Origin: Plasmopara viticola | Lineage: Eukaryota > Oomycota > Peronosporomycetes > Peronosporales > Peronosporaceae | Direction of reading: 5' to 3' | Assembly: GCA_001695595.3 (NCBI GenBank) | Contig: MBPM02000005.1 | Location: 1,817,172-1,881,171 of the forward strand | DNA: 64,000 bases | Program-made: the position numbers and the translations under genes | Notes under the pieces: generated by a model | The model's input: the letters and a program-made list of their open reading frames with translations, nothing else | The model's database searches: none | Told to the model about the DNA's origin: nothing | Part shown: positions 41,450 through 53,319 of the stretch, one piece after another | How positions within the stretch are numbered: position 1 is the first letter of the stretch | Layout: every line of letters starts with the position of its first letter

Positions 41450-43430
41450 TAAACATTTCTTATTGCTCGCGTCGACCGTGGTTAGTGAGCGGTTGTTTGC
41501 ATAAAAATTGAACGTCTCTCTTACACGCCTTCCCTATGCATTGCTTCGTTGCATCTAATTACACTTGCTGGTCAATTACCGCTCACGCGGACAGATTGCT
41601 TATGTGAATCTTCGAAAAGGATTCGGGACAGAGTGAACCACATCTCCGCACTTGTAAGATGAGCAGTCCGCATACCCATACGATTTGATGAACATTATAG
41701 GCCTGAGAAAGCGGCTCTGTTTGCATCTTCTCTTTGTTGGAATGCATGACATTCGAGCTCGACAGACAAAGTCAATGCTTGAGGAATAAGGCAGCACAAG
41801 ATCGTGTAGCCTCGGTAGTGGTGGGTCCGAGGCAATTAAACAAAGGCTTCCACCTTTATAGAAGGAAAGTCAGAAACCTTACGTCTGGAGTAACGTATTA
41901 GATATCGTCACGAAGGCAGCTTCGATCACGAATGACCATGTGCGCGGTGTAGAAATACATAAGGGATTCGTCAAAGTCCTGTAGATCGTGTAAAAAGACA
42001 TTTTTCAGGCTTAATTCAAATTTCGCCAACACTGAGCATTCTAAGCATATCTATCAAAAATGGATGTGGGCGGCCTTTCATATTGGGACGCCTTTTCTCG
42101 AAAAGTCGTGGCTTTTCCAATGAAAATTCTGATGGTAGGCTAGCTTGCACTCATATTTTGGCATTACAGGCAGCAGCGACAAAATGACAATCTCATTTGT
42201 ATTGTCCAAAATGGTTCAGGATAGCAGCTTCTTGTCTTGCAAAAGTCAGACAAACTTTGCTCGGTAATTTTGAAGTACACACTTTTTTGGCATGCCTAAC
42301 CACTAGTCACTATGCAGTCAACAAATCGCAGTGCACAACCAAACCGTGCTTACTAAAAGCTGGCCGGACACGCAGCTATGTATCATGTATTCGATCGGCC
42401 GCGATCTACGCATGTATCGGATCAGGTGCGATCTATAACGAACTTACACATTACCTTGCCCTTTCAGTAAGGGACTGCTCACCGTCTACGGTCCAGAGGA
42501 GATCGACGTGTAAGAGATTGCAATTTAGGACTGGTCCATTGCATACAATTCTAATTCGATTGTACTAAAGAATCTCTCACACCGAAACAGGAACATACTC
42601 ATCTTAGTATGGTGTGCAGCTCGTCCAGCGCCAATAGAGGGCTTGTTGCGCACCAAAAGACAAGAAGCTTACACTTTGGCCTTATGCTTTTGCTTTGTTG
42701 AGTTGAAGCTCCTACGTGATCGGATGTAAGCGCTAGAGATCGATTTCGGGGTCATCGCAGCTACGTCGGGGCTACCACAGCCTCTTCATACCCTTGATAA
42801 GATGATAGACATCTTTTGCCGATTGATTTGGGACCTTCATAGACAAATCGATCGCAGAGCGTCTCAGCACGAGGCGTTCAGTCTGTGAAGAGTTTACCTC
42901 CTTATTCGTAAGGCTCCAGGCTCGGCCAGCCACAAGCTTACGTCTATATATAGATACAACCAAACGCTCTTGCCTTGCACATTGCATCCAATTAATACGT
43001 CGCATAATTCGATACATTATCCTGTAGAATAGTTGTTTTCGATCAGACACCTAGGTTGAATGGATGTAGAATATCGTTTGCAGCATTCGTGCTTTCAAAG
43101 CCAACAAAACCCTAAGATGCAGTTTTTGTTTTACATAGAAGACTACAAAGCCCGTTGATGCGTGAAACGCTTTGCCAAGTACAAACGTAATTATCGAGAG
43201 GTCGTCGGCCATCGAATGTGGCACAACCAAGTCCATGCTGCATAGTGCGTATCCAAGCAGTCAAAAGCTTTGCAAATGACGCTAAATAGTTTAACGTGTC
43301 CGGCAAGACCAGACCAGGTGCGCCCTAAAGTCAACGTGCGATAAAGGGTTTTTGGTGTTGGCGCTCCTGGCACCGTTTTTAAGGTACCTAGTATAGGCTT
43401 TGCGAGACCATTTAGTCAGCACGTACTTTT
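41450..43430. other. About 2-kb unidentified insert relative to the 11-kb locus
   Basis: The duplicated flanks (10910-11013 and 11060-11710 at one locus; 41340-41446 and 43470-44115 here) are nearly adjacent at 11 kb but 2 kb apart here. Within the extra sequence only broken minus-strand frames are seen (43373-42772, with stretches such as LNYLASFAKLLTAWIRTM and DRKQLFYRIMYRIMRR), which I could not assign. Confidence 0.5.
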
Positions 43431-43469
43431 AAAAATAATCAACTAGACAGTACCGCTTCCTCTTATTCT

Positions 43470-44115
43470 GTAAAACTGTGAAGTTGACCAAGTGTAAGCA
43501 CTTCAACTTTATCTTGCCTTTCTTAAGGACAAATTTGTTGATAATTTTTTCTGTGTTTATTAGTCCTATTGCCTTTTTAGACATCATCCCATGTGGAGTC
43601 TCACGACACAAATGACCTCTCACATAGCGATTTGAAAAAATGTATTGTCAAGGTATGTCCGGGCAAAAGCCCGTGAAGTTTAAACGACTGGTAGTGTGCT
43701 TACGTTGCCGAGGTGTTTGATAGCTCTAATTGCATACTTTTACTTGCCGGAAGATTATTACACGTTCTGTTTAGCAACATGTCTTTCCGAACAAAGATAG
43801 CACTGCCTCGCTGTTATCGTATAGGCAAGCACATACTAGTCGCGATTTTCTGCTCGGCTTTCGCACCGGAGATTAGTGCAGAAATTTTAATTGCCATACC
43901 ATGCAAGTCTCTGTCAATTTGGTGAAGAACGCATAATAAGCTCGCATGAATTTCGTAGCATTGTTATTGTCTGGTGACACTTACCGTACGGAAGCATTTT
44001 TATGGCAAACTTCGAAGAACGAAACAAAAAAAATCTTCCTTGAGGGTCATGTCAAGCCTTTACAATTTGCTAGAGTCCCACAGTCCAGATGCGATGTGCG
44101 TATCCTAAAAGAGAA
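43470..44115 (+). repeat. Dispersed block, direct copy of 11.06-11.71 kb
   Basis: See 11010-11710 for landmarks. After 44115 the two loci diverge and block G sequence begins here. Confidence 0.6.
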
Positions 44116-44640
44116 GGCCGACAAAGTGAGTTTTTATCGCGCTTAAAGATTCAAAGGTTGCTGGTAGAAGCCGCACCCTCGGAGCCAGGAAAACGATGGT
44201 CACAATTAGAGGACGGCGTTATACTGATGAAGAACTCAGTCCTTGTGTTGTGGTGTGTGGTAAACTCATGCCATGGAGGCTTAGCCTACAATCTTTACAG
44301 CTCTCAAACGAGAAACCAGAAGCGGAAGACTGCTGTTTTTTTCCCGTGACTCCACTATGTTACAGAAAAAAAAATCGAGTTCTAGTATCTTTTGCACGAC
44401 GAACTTTTTTTATATAACAGAGGTCATCGCTTAACTACGGCTCGACTGACTAATGGAATGGTCCTTGACGATCTCTTGGTCGATATAAATTTGATTATAA
44501 AATGCAAGAGCTTTGACAGCTAAAGCCGTTTCTTGTTTTTAAGGTGGACGAGTATGACTTGATTCAGGTCTTGCTGTGAGAAGAATAGCTTGACACTTGA
44601 ATCGATTGGTGTGATAGAGTTATAGACCCTAATCAATGTC
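44115..44640 (+). repeat. Partial block G (Gypsy-like), third copy
   Basis: Matches 30965-31800 without the SINE. GGTCACAATTAGAGG at about 44198-44212 is the intact SINE target. It continues through NGMVLDDLLVD-like coding (about 44450-44490) and stops matching at about 44640. Confidence 0.6.
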
Positions 44641-44654
44641 CGGCATTCTTATTT

Positions 44655-45350
44655 AAACATTACAAGCAGAGCGTACGGGCGGTGCGACCCCTTTGTCTTA
44701 TGACCCCTTTTGATCTAGTATGTCTTTTTAGTCTACTTGTTGTTAATTGCCTATGTACTTTCACAGTAGCCTTAATATTCATTTGACGTTAACTTATGAC
44801 AACTCATCATATCAGCACTAATGTTCAACATGTCATGCAACAAGGCAGATGGTCCCTTTTCAACGCATAAGTATGTAACGAAAGCTTTGCTTTGACACAT
44901 TCGTGCCGGCATCACCTTTGACCAGAGTTTGCTCTATACGTATCCGAAGTCCGCGTGCAATTATAGTTCAAAGGTGCAAAGTGGCGATGGTTCTAATCAA
45001 GTGAAATCCTACTTGCCAAAGCCGTAAAACTTTATAGATTTCAACAATTGCTCTAACCTTAAAAGTTCCTGATTAGTGTAGCTTTCTGACATCACTTGTC
45101 AGGCTTGGCAAAAAGCTGGCAGCTTTATGCCATGAAAAAAAAACGATATTTTTCGCTTCGAGAAGCTAAATTTACTTTGAATAACTACTGAAATAATTAT
45201 CCAAAATAAATTTGGTGAAAACTATCGGGCAAAATTTCTTTTGATTAATTACTAAAATAATTACCCTAAATAAATCTAGCTACTCGACGATGCTTTTAAA
45301 AGAGCCGATACACCCCTCTCGGTCCTCAGAGTTGATTTTGGGTAGACAGA
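44655..45350 (+). repeat. Dispersed block, direct copy of 35.64-36.24 kb
   Basis: Same landmarks as the earlier copy. It contains an imperfect local repeat of AAATAATTA(C/T)CC at about 45190-45265, unique to this copy. Confidence 0.6.
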
Positions 45351-45936
45351 CCATAGGGTCGTTGCCCAGCTCTGGTGTTACATAGTCAATCCTTGCTCCA
45401 CATTCGAATGTAATCCACATTACAGTCATTTTGCTTTTGTCACTTTCAGCATTTATCGAAATGGATATTTTTCTTGCTGCTCTGAATTTGCAAGTCAGCA
45501 TGAATTTGTGTCACCCACCAATTACGCGTCCACCAGTTAGTACTAAAAGTTTAAATCTCTCTTGTCTATTTGCATACACAATCTTGGTTCCTCCAACTAG
45601 CTCACCCACTACTGCTACTCTAAAGTCATCAAGCCTTTGACGATGATAGCCCAGCAAAGCATGAAAATATACGTTAAATTTGAGTTCCACAAACGCGAAC
45701 GCTTTCTTGTTTGCAAGTAAGGAAGTAATGATGTTCACGAGCATAATTTAAACAAAGGAGTGTGTTGCTGAGACACTCTGTTTCGAAGAGTCATAATGAC
45801 TTCTAAATGGAGGGCTTGAGGGTTCACTCGTTAAGCACTCATACCATAAGCTTGTAGGTAGCACGGACGGAAAGATTATTTCAACAGCGACAAGTCCCAT
45901 AAGATTCAGAGTAATGCTGTACATTAATCCGTCCAC
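45280..45936 (-). pseudogene. Unidentified reading frame with two in-frame stops
   Basis: Three consecutive minus-strand segments (45936-45748, 45744-45511, 45501-45280) lie in the same frame, separated only by a TAA (45748-45750) and a TGA (45511-45513). They read as one protein of about 217 codons. The first ATG is near 45924 (MYSITLNLMGLVAVEIIFPSV), a hydrophobic start that could be a signal or anchor. The middle contains FKLLVLTGGRVIGG and the end MTVMWITFECGARIDYVTPELG. I do not recognise it. Most simply a pseudogene with two nonsense changes. Confidence 0.4.
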
Positions 45937-45939
45937 CTT

Positions 45940-47046
45940 ATTGGTCCAACGTGCTTGCCAAATAGAGCAATATCCGGTGCTTTGGCTTCGGTGGACAACG
46001 CCTCATGATATGTGTCTGATCCGAAGAAGGCCGAAGAAGTGGATCTACCTCCCGCCTAAAGGCTTCCGAGTCACTTTTATACGTCTAGTCCTCGGGGAAA
46101 ATTGCTTGACACTAGAAAGAGCGGAGGGTCCTTCCAAGAAAGAGGTGCGTTATCATGATGAGTATGTAAAGAGCATGTGAGCTTGACGGTTTTTGGTAGA
46201 AGAACTAGCAGTGGTGTACTGCTGCTTGTACACACAAATGCATGCGGGTATGAAAGTCCATGGCGAATCTTAATGTCGACAAACGATCATGGTCAACCAT
46301 AATAGAGTGATTGAATTTTTTGAAACCGCAACAAAATGAGGGTAGCTCTAGTTCGACAGGCTAATCGAGCAATTTCAGCTGCCCCGACGGTTAAGCTAAG
46401 CTGACAATTTAGTTTGAAGGTTGCGACAGCACATATTCAATTCTTACACTTGACATATAAAATACTAGTTTTTAAGCATGAAGCAGCTAGAAAAGCACAA
46501 GTCACCGATTTATTTGCAAAACAATTCCATAGGTACCAGCCACCCAATCGTGCACAACAGGGCTGTGGTGAGTCATGTTGCCACCCCTTTTAGTCACACG
46601 GCTCCTTTGAAAAGAAGTTTACGCCCGAGACATTCGCGAGATGTATGAAAAAAATTCGAAGGCAAAAATTAGAAACTCCTTATAGTCCTTCTTAAGTAGT
46701 AAATAAAGCGCCTCCAGCAGCACCATCGCTACCAAAGTCACAAATGTAAGCACTTTTACGTGGGTAGTATATTGGCTTCTATTTTGGATTTAAGTGGATA
46801 ACATAGATCCGAGAGATACAGTGGACAACATAGGCGACAGGTGGGCAGCAAAATGCCGCCATGAGTGGTAAGCACAGCTTAGAGATCAAATAAGGATGCG
46901 AGTTCTCAGTGTCACGAACGGCCTCATGACTGGCAAAGAAATCTTATTCACAGGAGAAGTAATTGTCCAACTCACGTCAGATGCCTTCCATTTAAAGGCA
47001 CTGCCACATGTGTCAGCGTTAGTGAGCCTCGACAAATTCAAGGCCT
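45940..47046. other. No supported gene
   Basis: Short frames only, for example 46896-47099 (+, 67 codons, MRVLSVTNGLMTGKE...), with no family resemblance. It may include the 3' end of the Gypsy element that follows. Confidence 0.4.
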
Positions 47047-49560
47047 CTAAATTCTTGTACGAATCAATTGCAAAAATTGTCTCAGAAGTGCTAGATTGAC
47101 GACAAAATTACATTCTCCGTTTGAGACAGAGGAATATCGGATCATTCTTACTGGCAACGTACGCCATGCCTTCGCATAAAAACTTCGAAAGATCTCAAGG
47201 TACTGGTATGTTCTATATAAACGAAATGGCCAGATGTGGCATCCAGAGACAATCTTTAAACTTCCACTGGATAGAAGAGAAAGGCTCAAAGTACTGAGTC
47301 ATTAGGTATTAACCACCGCCGATTGAGCATTGTGAGCTCATTGATGTTTTCCACGCCTACTACTACACCATGTTTTGGCGCAGAAGGCAAAAATTTACCG
47401 ACACACTAATCAGAGCAAAATTGGTGACTAGCATTACTTAAAAAGCTGAAGCGGGAAACAATTGCTGTACAAACACCCGTGCCAAGAGTGTGTACCGGGT
47501 GTACGTCGCAAAGTCCGTTGAATTAATTCATATAATGAATCGTATTTTCACCTTATCGCGTTCAGTGCGCTGAGCATCTATTATGGGAGCAGTTAGTGGT
47601 GCCAAGCGGTCTAAGTACACCACGGTAACATTCAATTGCGTGGTCACACATTTCGGACATTTACTAAAACAAACTTTGGCTCATATCTGTAAGCAACCGT
47701 ACTGATTTTTTGCTGTTAAACAGCCTTGCCGCGTGTTTACCCTTTGGAATAGGTGTCAAGTGCATAGACGGCACTATGCCGAGAAGTATAGACCTCCAGA
47801 AGTAGCAGCAGCCGACGTGTGAACCGCGGGTCATAGAACGCTGGCAGGTAACACGTCCACGGTGGCCACGCACTTGTTCATGTGGGGCCACCACGGTGGT
47901 GTGGGGATCGAGAGAAACGTTTCTTTCAAACCAAATGATCGTCAAATAAAGCATAAGCTCCCAAAAGTATACTGTCTTGTGGACCTTCGTTGCTAAAAAC
48001 AGCGACATTGGCTGGATTTACCAGAACTTCTTCAAGATTTCTGCCACCCATAGCGCTAATTTGGTTGCTGTCGACTCGGCTTTGGCAGCTTTTCCTGCGA
48101 TAAAGAAGATAATCGAAAAGTCTAGGTTATGATTGCTTGTCAAACTTTAATATCACAAGAGCTTTCAACCTTGCTGAAGTGAGCTAACTCGTTATAAGGC
48201 CTGCGCGAAAGCGCATCGGCGAGCACATCAAGTCTGCCAAACTTGTATTCAGCACGAGTTATGTTTGTCATATTACGCAAAAAAAAGATTATTCGCCATT
48301 GTTTTGGCTAACTGTGGCTATTTGACGCTGTCCTTAACGACATATGATTAGATACAATAGGAAAAGCTTTGAATTTAGAGGTTGTTGTTGAGTGCGTATT
48401 TTATGGAAAATATATCTTTGTCCTTTAGAGCGGTGTCTCGTTCGGTAGCTGGATCAAAGAATCAATTCATCAAGCTGCAGCAATGCACGACCAATGGGAT
48501 AGTCAAAAGCACAATTTATGGCATTTTATCCCAAAAAGTAAAAAGGCGTCTGCTGAAGGGTCTCCTTAATGCTTCTAAAAGCATCCTCATTCTGGCTATC
48601 CTAACATGATTTTTTCAAAACTTTTACGAGACGCTTTGCTAGCTTCATATAGCCAGCACTGTACCTGTTTAAATAATTAGCTTGTTCTGAGGCGCATTTT
48701 TGATATTCACTGATCCTCACGACCTACAAGTTCGGCCCGACTGATCCTTCAGAGCGGCTATGAACGGTGGTATTAGCCACATCAAGGAATTCTTTGATAA
48801 AGAATATTCACAGTATGTGAAAGATGTTGGCTAAGCTGCAAGGTACGTAAGAGATTCAAGACAGTCGAGAGTAAAGCCTTGTGTTGAGAATTTCCATTTA
48901 TTGAGATTCCATCGCTAAGGTATTTTACCTGCAACTTTATGCTCTTTGAGATTTAGTGACATTAAGTCATATAGCGGTTTCTCAATCAAATTGCACTTGC
49001 CGCAACACAGCGACTAGCTAAAGTGTCGATTCTTCCTGTGGATACAATCGACTCCGTATCTATTCTCAATTGCAATCAAGCAAAATTATGAGACGGTTTC
49101 TTGTTTTCTATTTGTTAAGGTATCTTCCAGGTGTGTCTATGTTATGTGCTGACAGAACTTTTATCGCGGTTGGTGGTCCTTTGTAACCGACCTGCAAAAC
49201 TAATTTGACTAAGCTTGTTAATTGCTGAAGTCTTTGATAGCAGGCATCGGCAGCAGAACTTGACCATCTGCTAGATTAATTTAAACGACGTCATTCCGAC
49301 TACTTTTGTGGGATTATCAGAACGTTCGATGCCTTTTATAGTACTATTCGGGCGTGTTACTGCTCAAGCTTATTTTTTAAATAGACCGTACACATAAAAG
49401 CGGTGGAAACATGGCACATTTCAGCTCTGTTAAGCAGGATTGAGCGGCTGGCACCTATTGAATGTCATGCCAACCGTTTCAAGTCTTGTATTTATCGAGC
49501 CACAGCAACCCCAAACCAAGTCATACTTCTTTACGTCAGAGAATTCTGTGCAGTCGAATT
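47047..49560 (-). mobile_element. Heavily decayed Ty3/gypsy element
   Basis: Read on the minus strand with frame changes: a retropepsin-like KKYDLVWG near 49520; an RT connection segment NYLNRYSAGYMKLAKRLVKVLKK near 48690-48620; then DAFRSIKETLQQTPF and AFDYPIGRALLQLDE near 48590-48470. RNase H follows, ending TRAEYKFGRLDVLADALSRRPYNEL near 48275-48185, and an integrase-like SMHLTPIPKGKHAARLF near 47740-47690. LADALSRRP closing RNase H before integrase is the diagnostic Gypsy order. Stops occur every few dozen codons. No LTRs could be identified. Confidence 0.7.
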
Positions 49561-52145
49561 TGTTTATACCCACGGACTTTAAAGTCGTCACGAAATACCT
49601 TATATACTAATCACCCCAGTACCAGTTTGCTTAAGTTGCTCTTTTCTGAGCGTCATTCAGCTTTATTTTGATCAACTGCAAGAGCTTGCTGGAGTGCAAA
49701 GTTCTCGAAACGTCCTATTTGCCAAGACTCAAAAATGTTCTTTCTTACATCGCACATGACTAACCTTACACCGCAGCTAGGTCATATTTTGTGAGATGCC
49801 AAGCTCCATTGGCTAAGTTTGAGAGTGTCCATTATCCAAGCACTACCACTCGAGCAATCAACTTTGAGGGAAGTGAGCGGCTTATGGTTGTACTCTTCTT
49901 AAAGGGCATTTTAATCGTCTTTCATTTCTTGCTGTCTGTAACACAAAGCCTTAAGCGCGCAGAGCTTTCGTTCAGAAGTAAAATCGTTTAAGCTTGTCTG
50001 AAAAGTATGTCTTGATAATGGAAACCGTCAATCTGCTTAGCTTCTGCATATAAACATGAAGTTCACGCGTTTCTAGTCTACAGGCAAAATAGCGCGAGCT
50101 CTTGCAGCAATCAAAGATCGCTGGACAAAATGCTGCTATCTCTTGGATTAGATTGTGCGCACAGCGCTCACCTGATCAAGGACGCCTTAGTTACTTTCCA
50201 CTTTCTTCCTAAAAAAGGAGAGAGTTCGCCTTTCACCGATTTAAACCTTATAATGGACGCTACCGCAAGGGATAACGGAGTTAATGCTGCGTGGTATTTT
50301 GTGCGTATAAATTGCTCGCAGATCTCAAAGGCTGTAGCGCGTGCTTTCTGTCTGACAGCTGTAAAACTGAAGATGCAGCCACTCTTCAGACCGATGCAAG
50401 CCAGCGTGTATTTCAAGCATTTCAAACTGTTCGTCCAATAGGTGCGAAGAGGTTATTTCTCCATCCCAAAGGCTTTGCTATGATTCTTGTACCCAACCAA
50501 CTATCATTGGCCTAGATTTGATTACAAAGCGCTTCCTGGGGTTGACTGAATTACACAGCACCTTGCACAGAAAAACATGATAAAAGAATGAGATCCTTTG
50601 GCAAAACTGTATTTCCCGTGGAAAATTGGCTCGTTGCTCTGAAGCTTGACATTATAAAAACTGAAAGACTGTATCTTTTTTTCATTGTACTTAAAAGGTA
50701 TAAATGCCGAGTCGAAAACATACGAGCCATTTGTTTCAAAAGCTATTTCGTTGCAGAAAGCCAACTTTCGGCTTGAGCGCTCAACTCTGTGTGACGACCC
50801 ATGAAATACTCTATTTCCAACAGCGGAAAAAGATTCATGTTGCTAAATATCTCGATGATTATACTGGATTAAGACACAAGAGTTATCGTTGGTACTCAAT
50901 TACGGATAGTGAACTAAACGTACACGAGTCATTCCTTTCCATGACTGAGTATTTCACAGAAATTAGGAATATATTCCCCCGCCAATAAAAATGGCTCTGA
51001 AACTGGAAGCCTGGCTACTCCACATTCATTTAAAGGCCTTGTGGCGGAAAATTTGCGCCGCTCAGTATCACAAGCACACTGGCAGTTAATATAATAGACT
51101 ACTTTGTTAGCAGTATTACCAGCTGTGTGACCTGCTGGAGAGGAAGTACACTTGTTGCGGAACGACGCGACGCTAAATAGAGCGGTGGGTCAACTATATA
51201 TTTGTAAACGGGAACTCGGCACGTCACTTTGCTTAAAATTGGCGCACATTACAAATTTAAAATGCTTACGACTTTATAATACATTTTGTTTTCTGCCTGC
51301 ATTTTGTGCGTAAGTCTTTTTCGGCAATAGCGCAAGAATTGGCGACCGCGCTTTGTCTACGACGACAACCACGACTTTGCGTTGCAAGTGTTACGAATAA
51401 AAATCCAATTTTTATCCACGTCAGGTTTGCAGTTTGTATTATACGACAAGACAAAATTGTCCTCGGACGTGTCTCTTGTCCAAATCGCATTAAAACTATA
51501 TTGTCAGAAAAGCTTTTGTATCGTGGCTTAATGACCGTGTGTATGGTACAGTTGTGCCTTTTTCAACGTAGCAAAAATCTCAATTAAAGAAGGAAGACCG
51601 CGGCAATAGCATATATTGAGAACTGACTCAATATAGTTTAACTATCGAACTCTAGAATGCTAATAGTATGAGGAGAAGCTACCGGTGTTGTTGTCGGACG
51701 CCACTTCACCAACTTGCATGCCGATTTCGAATAACAGGGTCGAGCGTACTTAGTGGTGCTACATCGCCCTCGCAGAAAGGCTTCTGCACACACACTACTT
51801 CGTTAAAAACGTCATCGGTTTTGTCCATCGCAGGTTTTTTTCAAATGTCGTCGCTCGACGCAGTATACTTTAATCAAGTGGTTGAAATGGTTTTCTCTGA
51901 TCCGGTTATCATCCTTGAGGTTATTTCATTGGTAGAATTATTGTCAACGCTTGTTGGTTGGTGCTCTGTACAATTTCTGCCAATTAGATGGACGTAGTCA
52001 AAAATCACTCTTTAGTGTGAATATTCATGATATTACATCAAAATAATCAACGGAAAATTACTCGATACATTGAGTGTCTAGTTCGACGAAAGAATATCTT
52101 TACGTTCGAAACGTGTATGGAGATTGTCAACCTGATGATGCGTAA
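49561..52145. other. Unassigned region between Gypsy remnant and eIF2B-alpha
   Basis: Several frames of 60-110 codons on both strands overlap each other (for example 50130-50441 +, 50168-50425 -, 51306-51587 +, 51668-51997 +). None carries a motif I recognise. The first kilobase could be the 5' part of the decayed Gypsy element. Confidence 0.35.
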
Positions 52146-53304
52146 TTACTGATATAGCTTGATCAATTCGTCCGAGACTGCAGAAGGAGTAAGCACACCC
52201 AGATCTGTGAACATAAGCGCAATAAATCCGGGCGGAGTGTAGTCAAAAAATGGGCTCGCGAACGATACATTTTCCACAAAGTTGCCACCAAACTCTCCAC
52301 TTGCAATATCGTTGGAGATAGCAGTCATCTGCTTTTGCGGGACGTCACGTTGCGTCAATGGGTAGAGTCGAGCAAACTTGTAGCTCTCCGCTGCCACGTA
52401 AAATTGCTTGTTCAGCGCCTTTGCGATGACTGCAATCGAGTATGTGCCAATCTATAGCAAAAATTAGCAAAGAAACGTCCTTCTTCATTACATTGTACTT
52501 TTTATCGTACCGAGTTAACGATACCACCATTTTCCACAACGCCTTCGGCACCGACGATTACAATGTCAAGCTGATCCATGTAGTACGCCACCGCCGAGTC
52601 CAGAATTACTGTCGTAGGAATCCCAGCCTTCGCCAATTCCTTTGCCGTTCTCACTCTAGTCATTGCACATTGTAATTTATTACATTTTTGATATCGAGAG
52701 TAGGTAAAACAAACCCGGAACCATTGCTTCGACCTTCCGTCACAAAAACGGAAAAGTTTTTCGTTTTAGCTGCTTCGCGTAGCAGTGCAATCACTACGCG
52801 CGACTTGCCGTGGGTCAGCACTTTCTAAAGGTCCAGTGCCAAAAATGGGATCATATCAAGAATTACTGGACCACACCACAAGACATTGCTATCAGTACGT
52901 ACCATGCCGTCGCGAATAAAATTATGCCCGACATCACTGATACGCTTTCGACTTGATAGCGACGTCTCGGCAAAGAGTTTACCCCGATCAATCAATTGCG
53001 AGCGGCACAGATCGAAGTCATCAAATTCGAGAAAACAGCGCGTCACGTAGCGAAGAAACAACTGACAACCGGCAGTTGTGGCGATCGAATTGTGGAAACG
53101 TGTGGCTTGGGTGGTGTCATCTGCAGCTTGGAAGGCACGTAGCTGTTGCGCTGCCTCTTGAAGCTCGCCCTCCATCTGCATCATCGTGCTGGCCTCGCTG
53201 CAAAGGATGACTCCTGTCAGTGCCTTGATTACAGCCACGGCCATGGCCACATCTGGGTCTTCGAGGTAGCGGAGGAAGTCCGTCACCACCTGCGGCTCCA
53301 TCAT
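52146..53304 (-). CDS. EIF2B1: Translation initiation factor eIF2B, alpha subunit, four exons
   Basis: Proposed exons (minus): 53304-52903, 52824-52715, 52655-52511, 52451-52146. The three GT-AG introns (78, 59 and 59 bp) all keep frame, giving 320 residues, close to the roughly 305 of animal orthologs. Family landmarks: DPDVAMAVAVIKALTGVI (helical N-domain), AGCQLFLRYVTR, SDVGHNFIRDGM-KVLTHGKSRVV across intron 1, and TEGRSNGSG across intron 2. They continue with VILDSAVAYYM, GAEGVVENGGIVNSIGTY (206-222, spanning intron 3), FYVAAESYKFARLYPL and the C-terminal FTDLGVLTPSAVSDELIKLY. eIF2B is the cytosolic nucleotide-exchange factor for eIF2; the alpha subunit bridges the complex and senses phosphorylated eIF2-alpha. 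A TTTTTACAG acceptor just upstream (53317) leaves open a 5' leader intron or a tiny first exon. No damage seen. Confidence 0.92.
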
Positions 53305-53319
53305 GTGACCGAAGAACTG

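Noticed and set aside
42772..43373. Gypsy or Copia pol remnant
   Set aside because: The frames are broken and I could not find any diagnostic motif (DD box, LADALSRR, QQNG-AER), so the stretch is listed only as an unidentified insert.
49462..51587. Several 60-110 codon plus-strand ORFs
   Set aside because: They overlap minus-strand frames of similar length, have no motif and no second copy. The region is adjacent to a decayed minus-strand Gypsy element.
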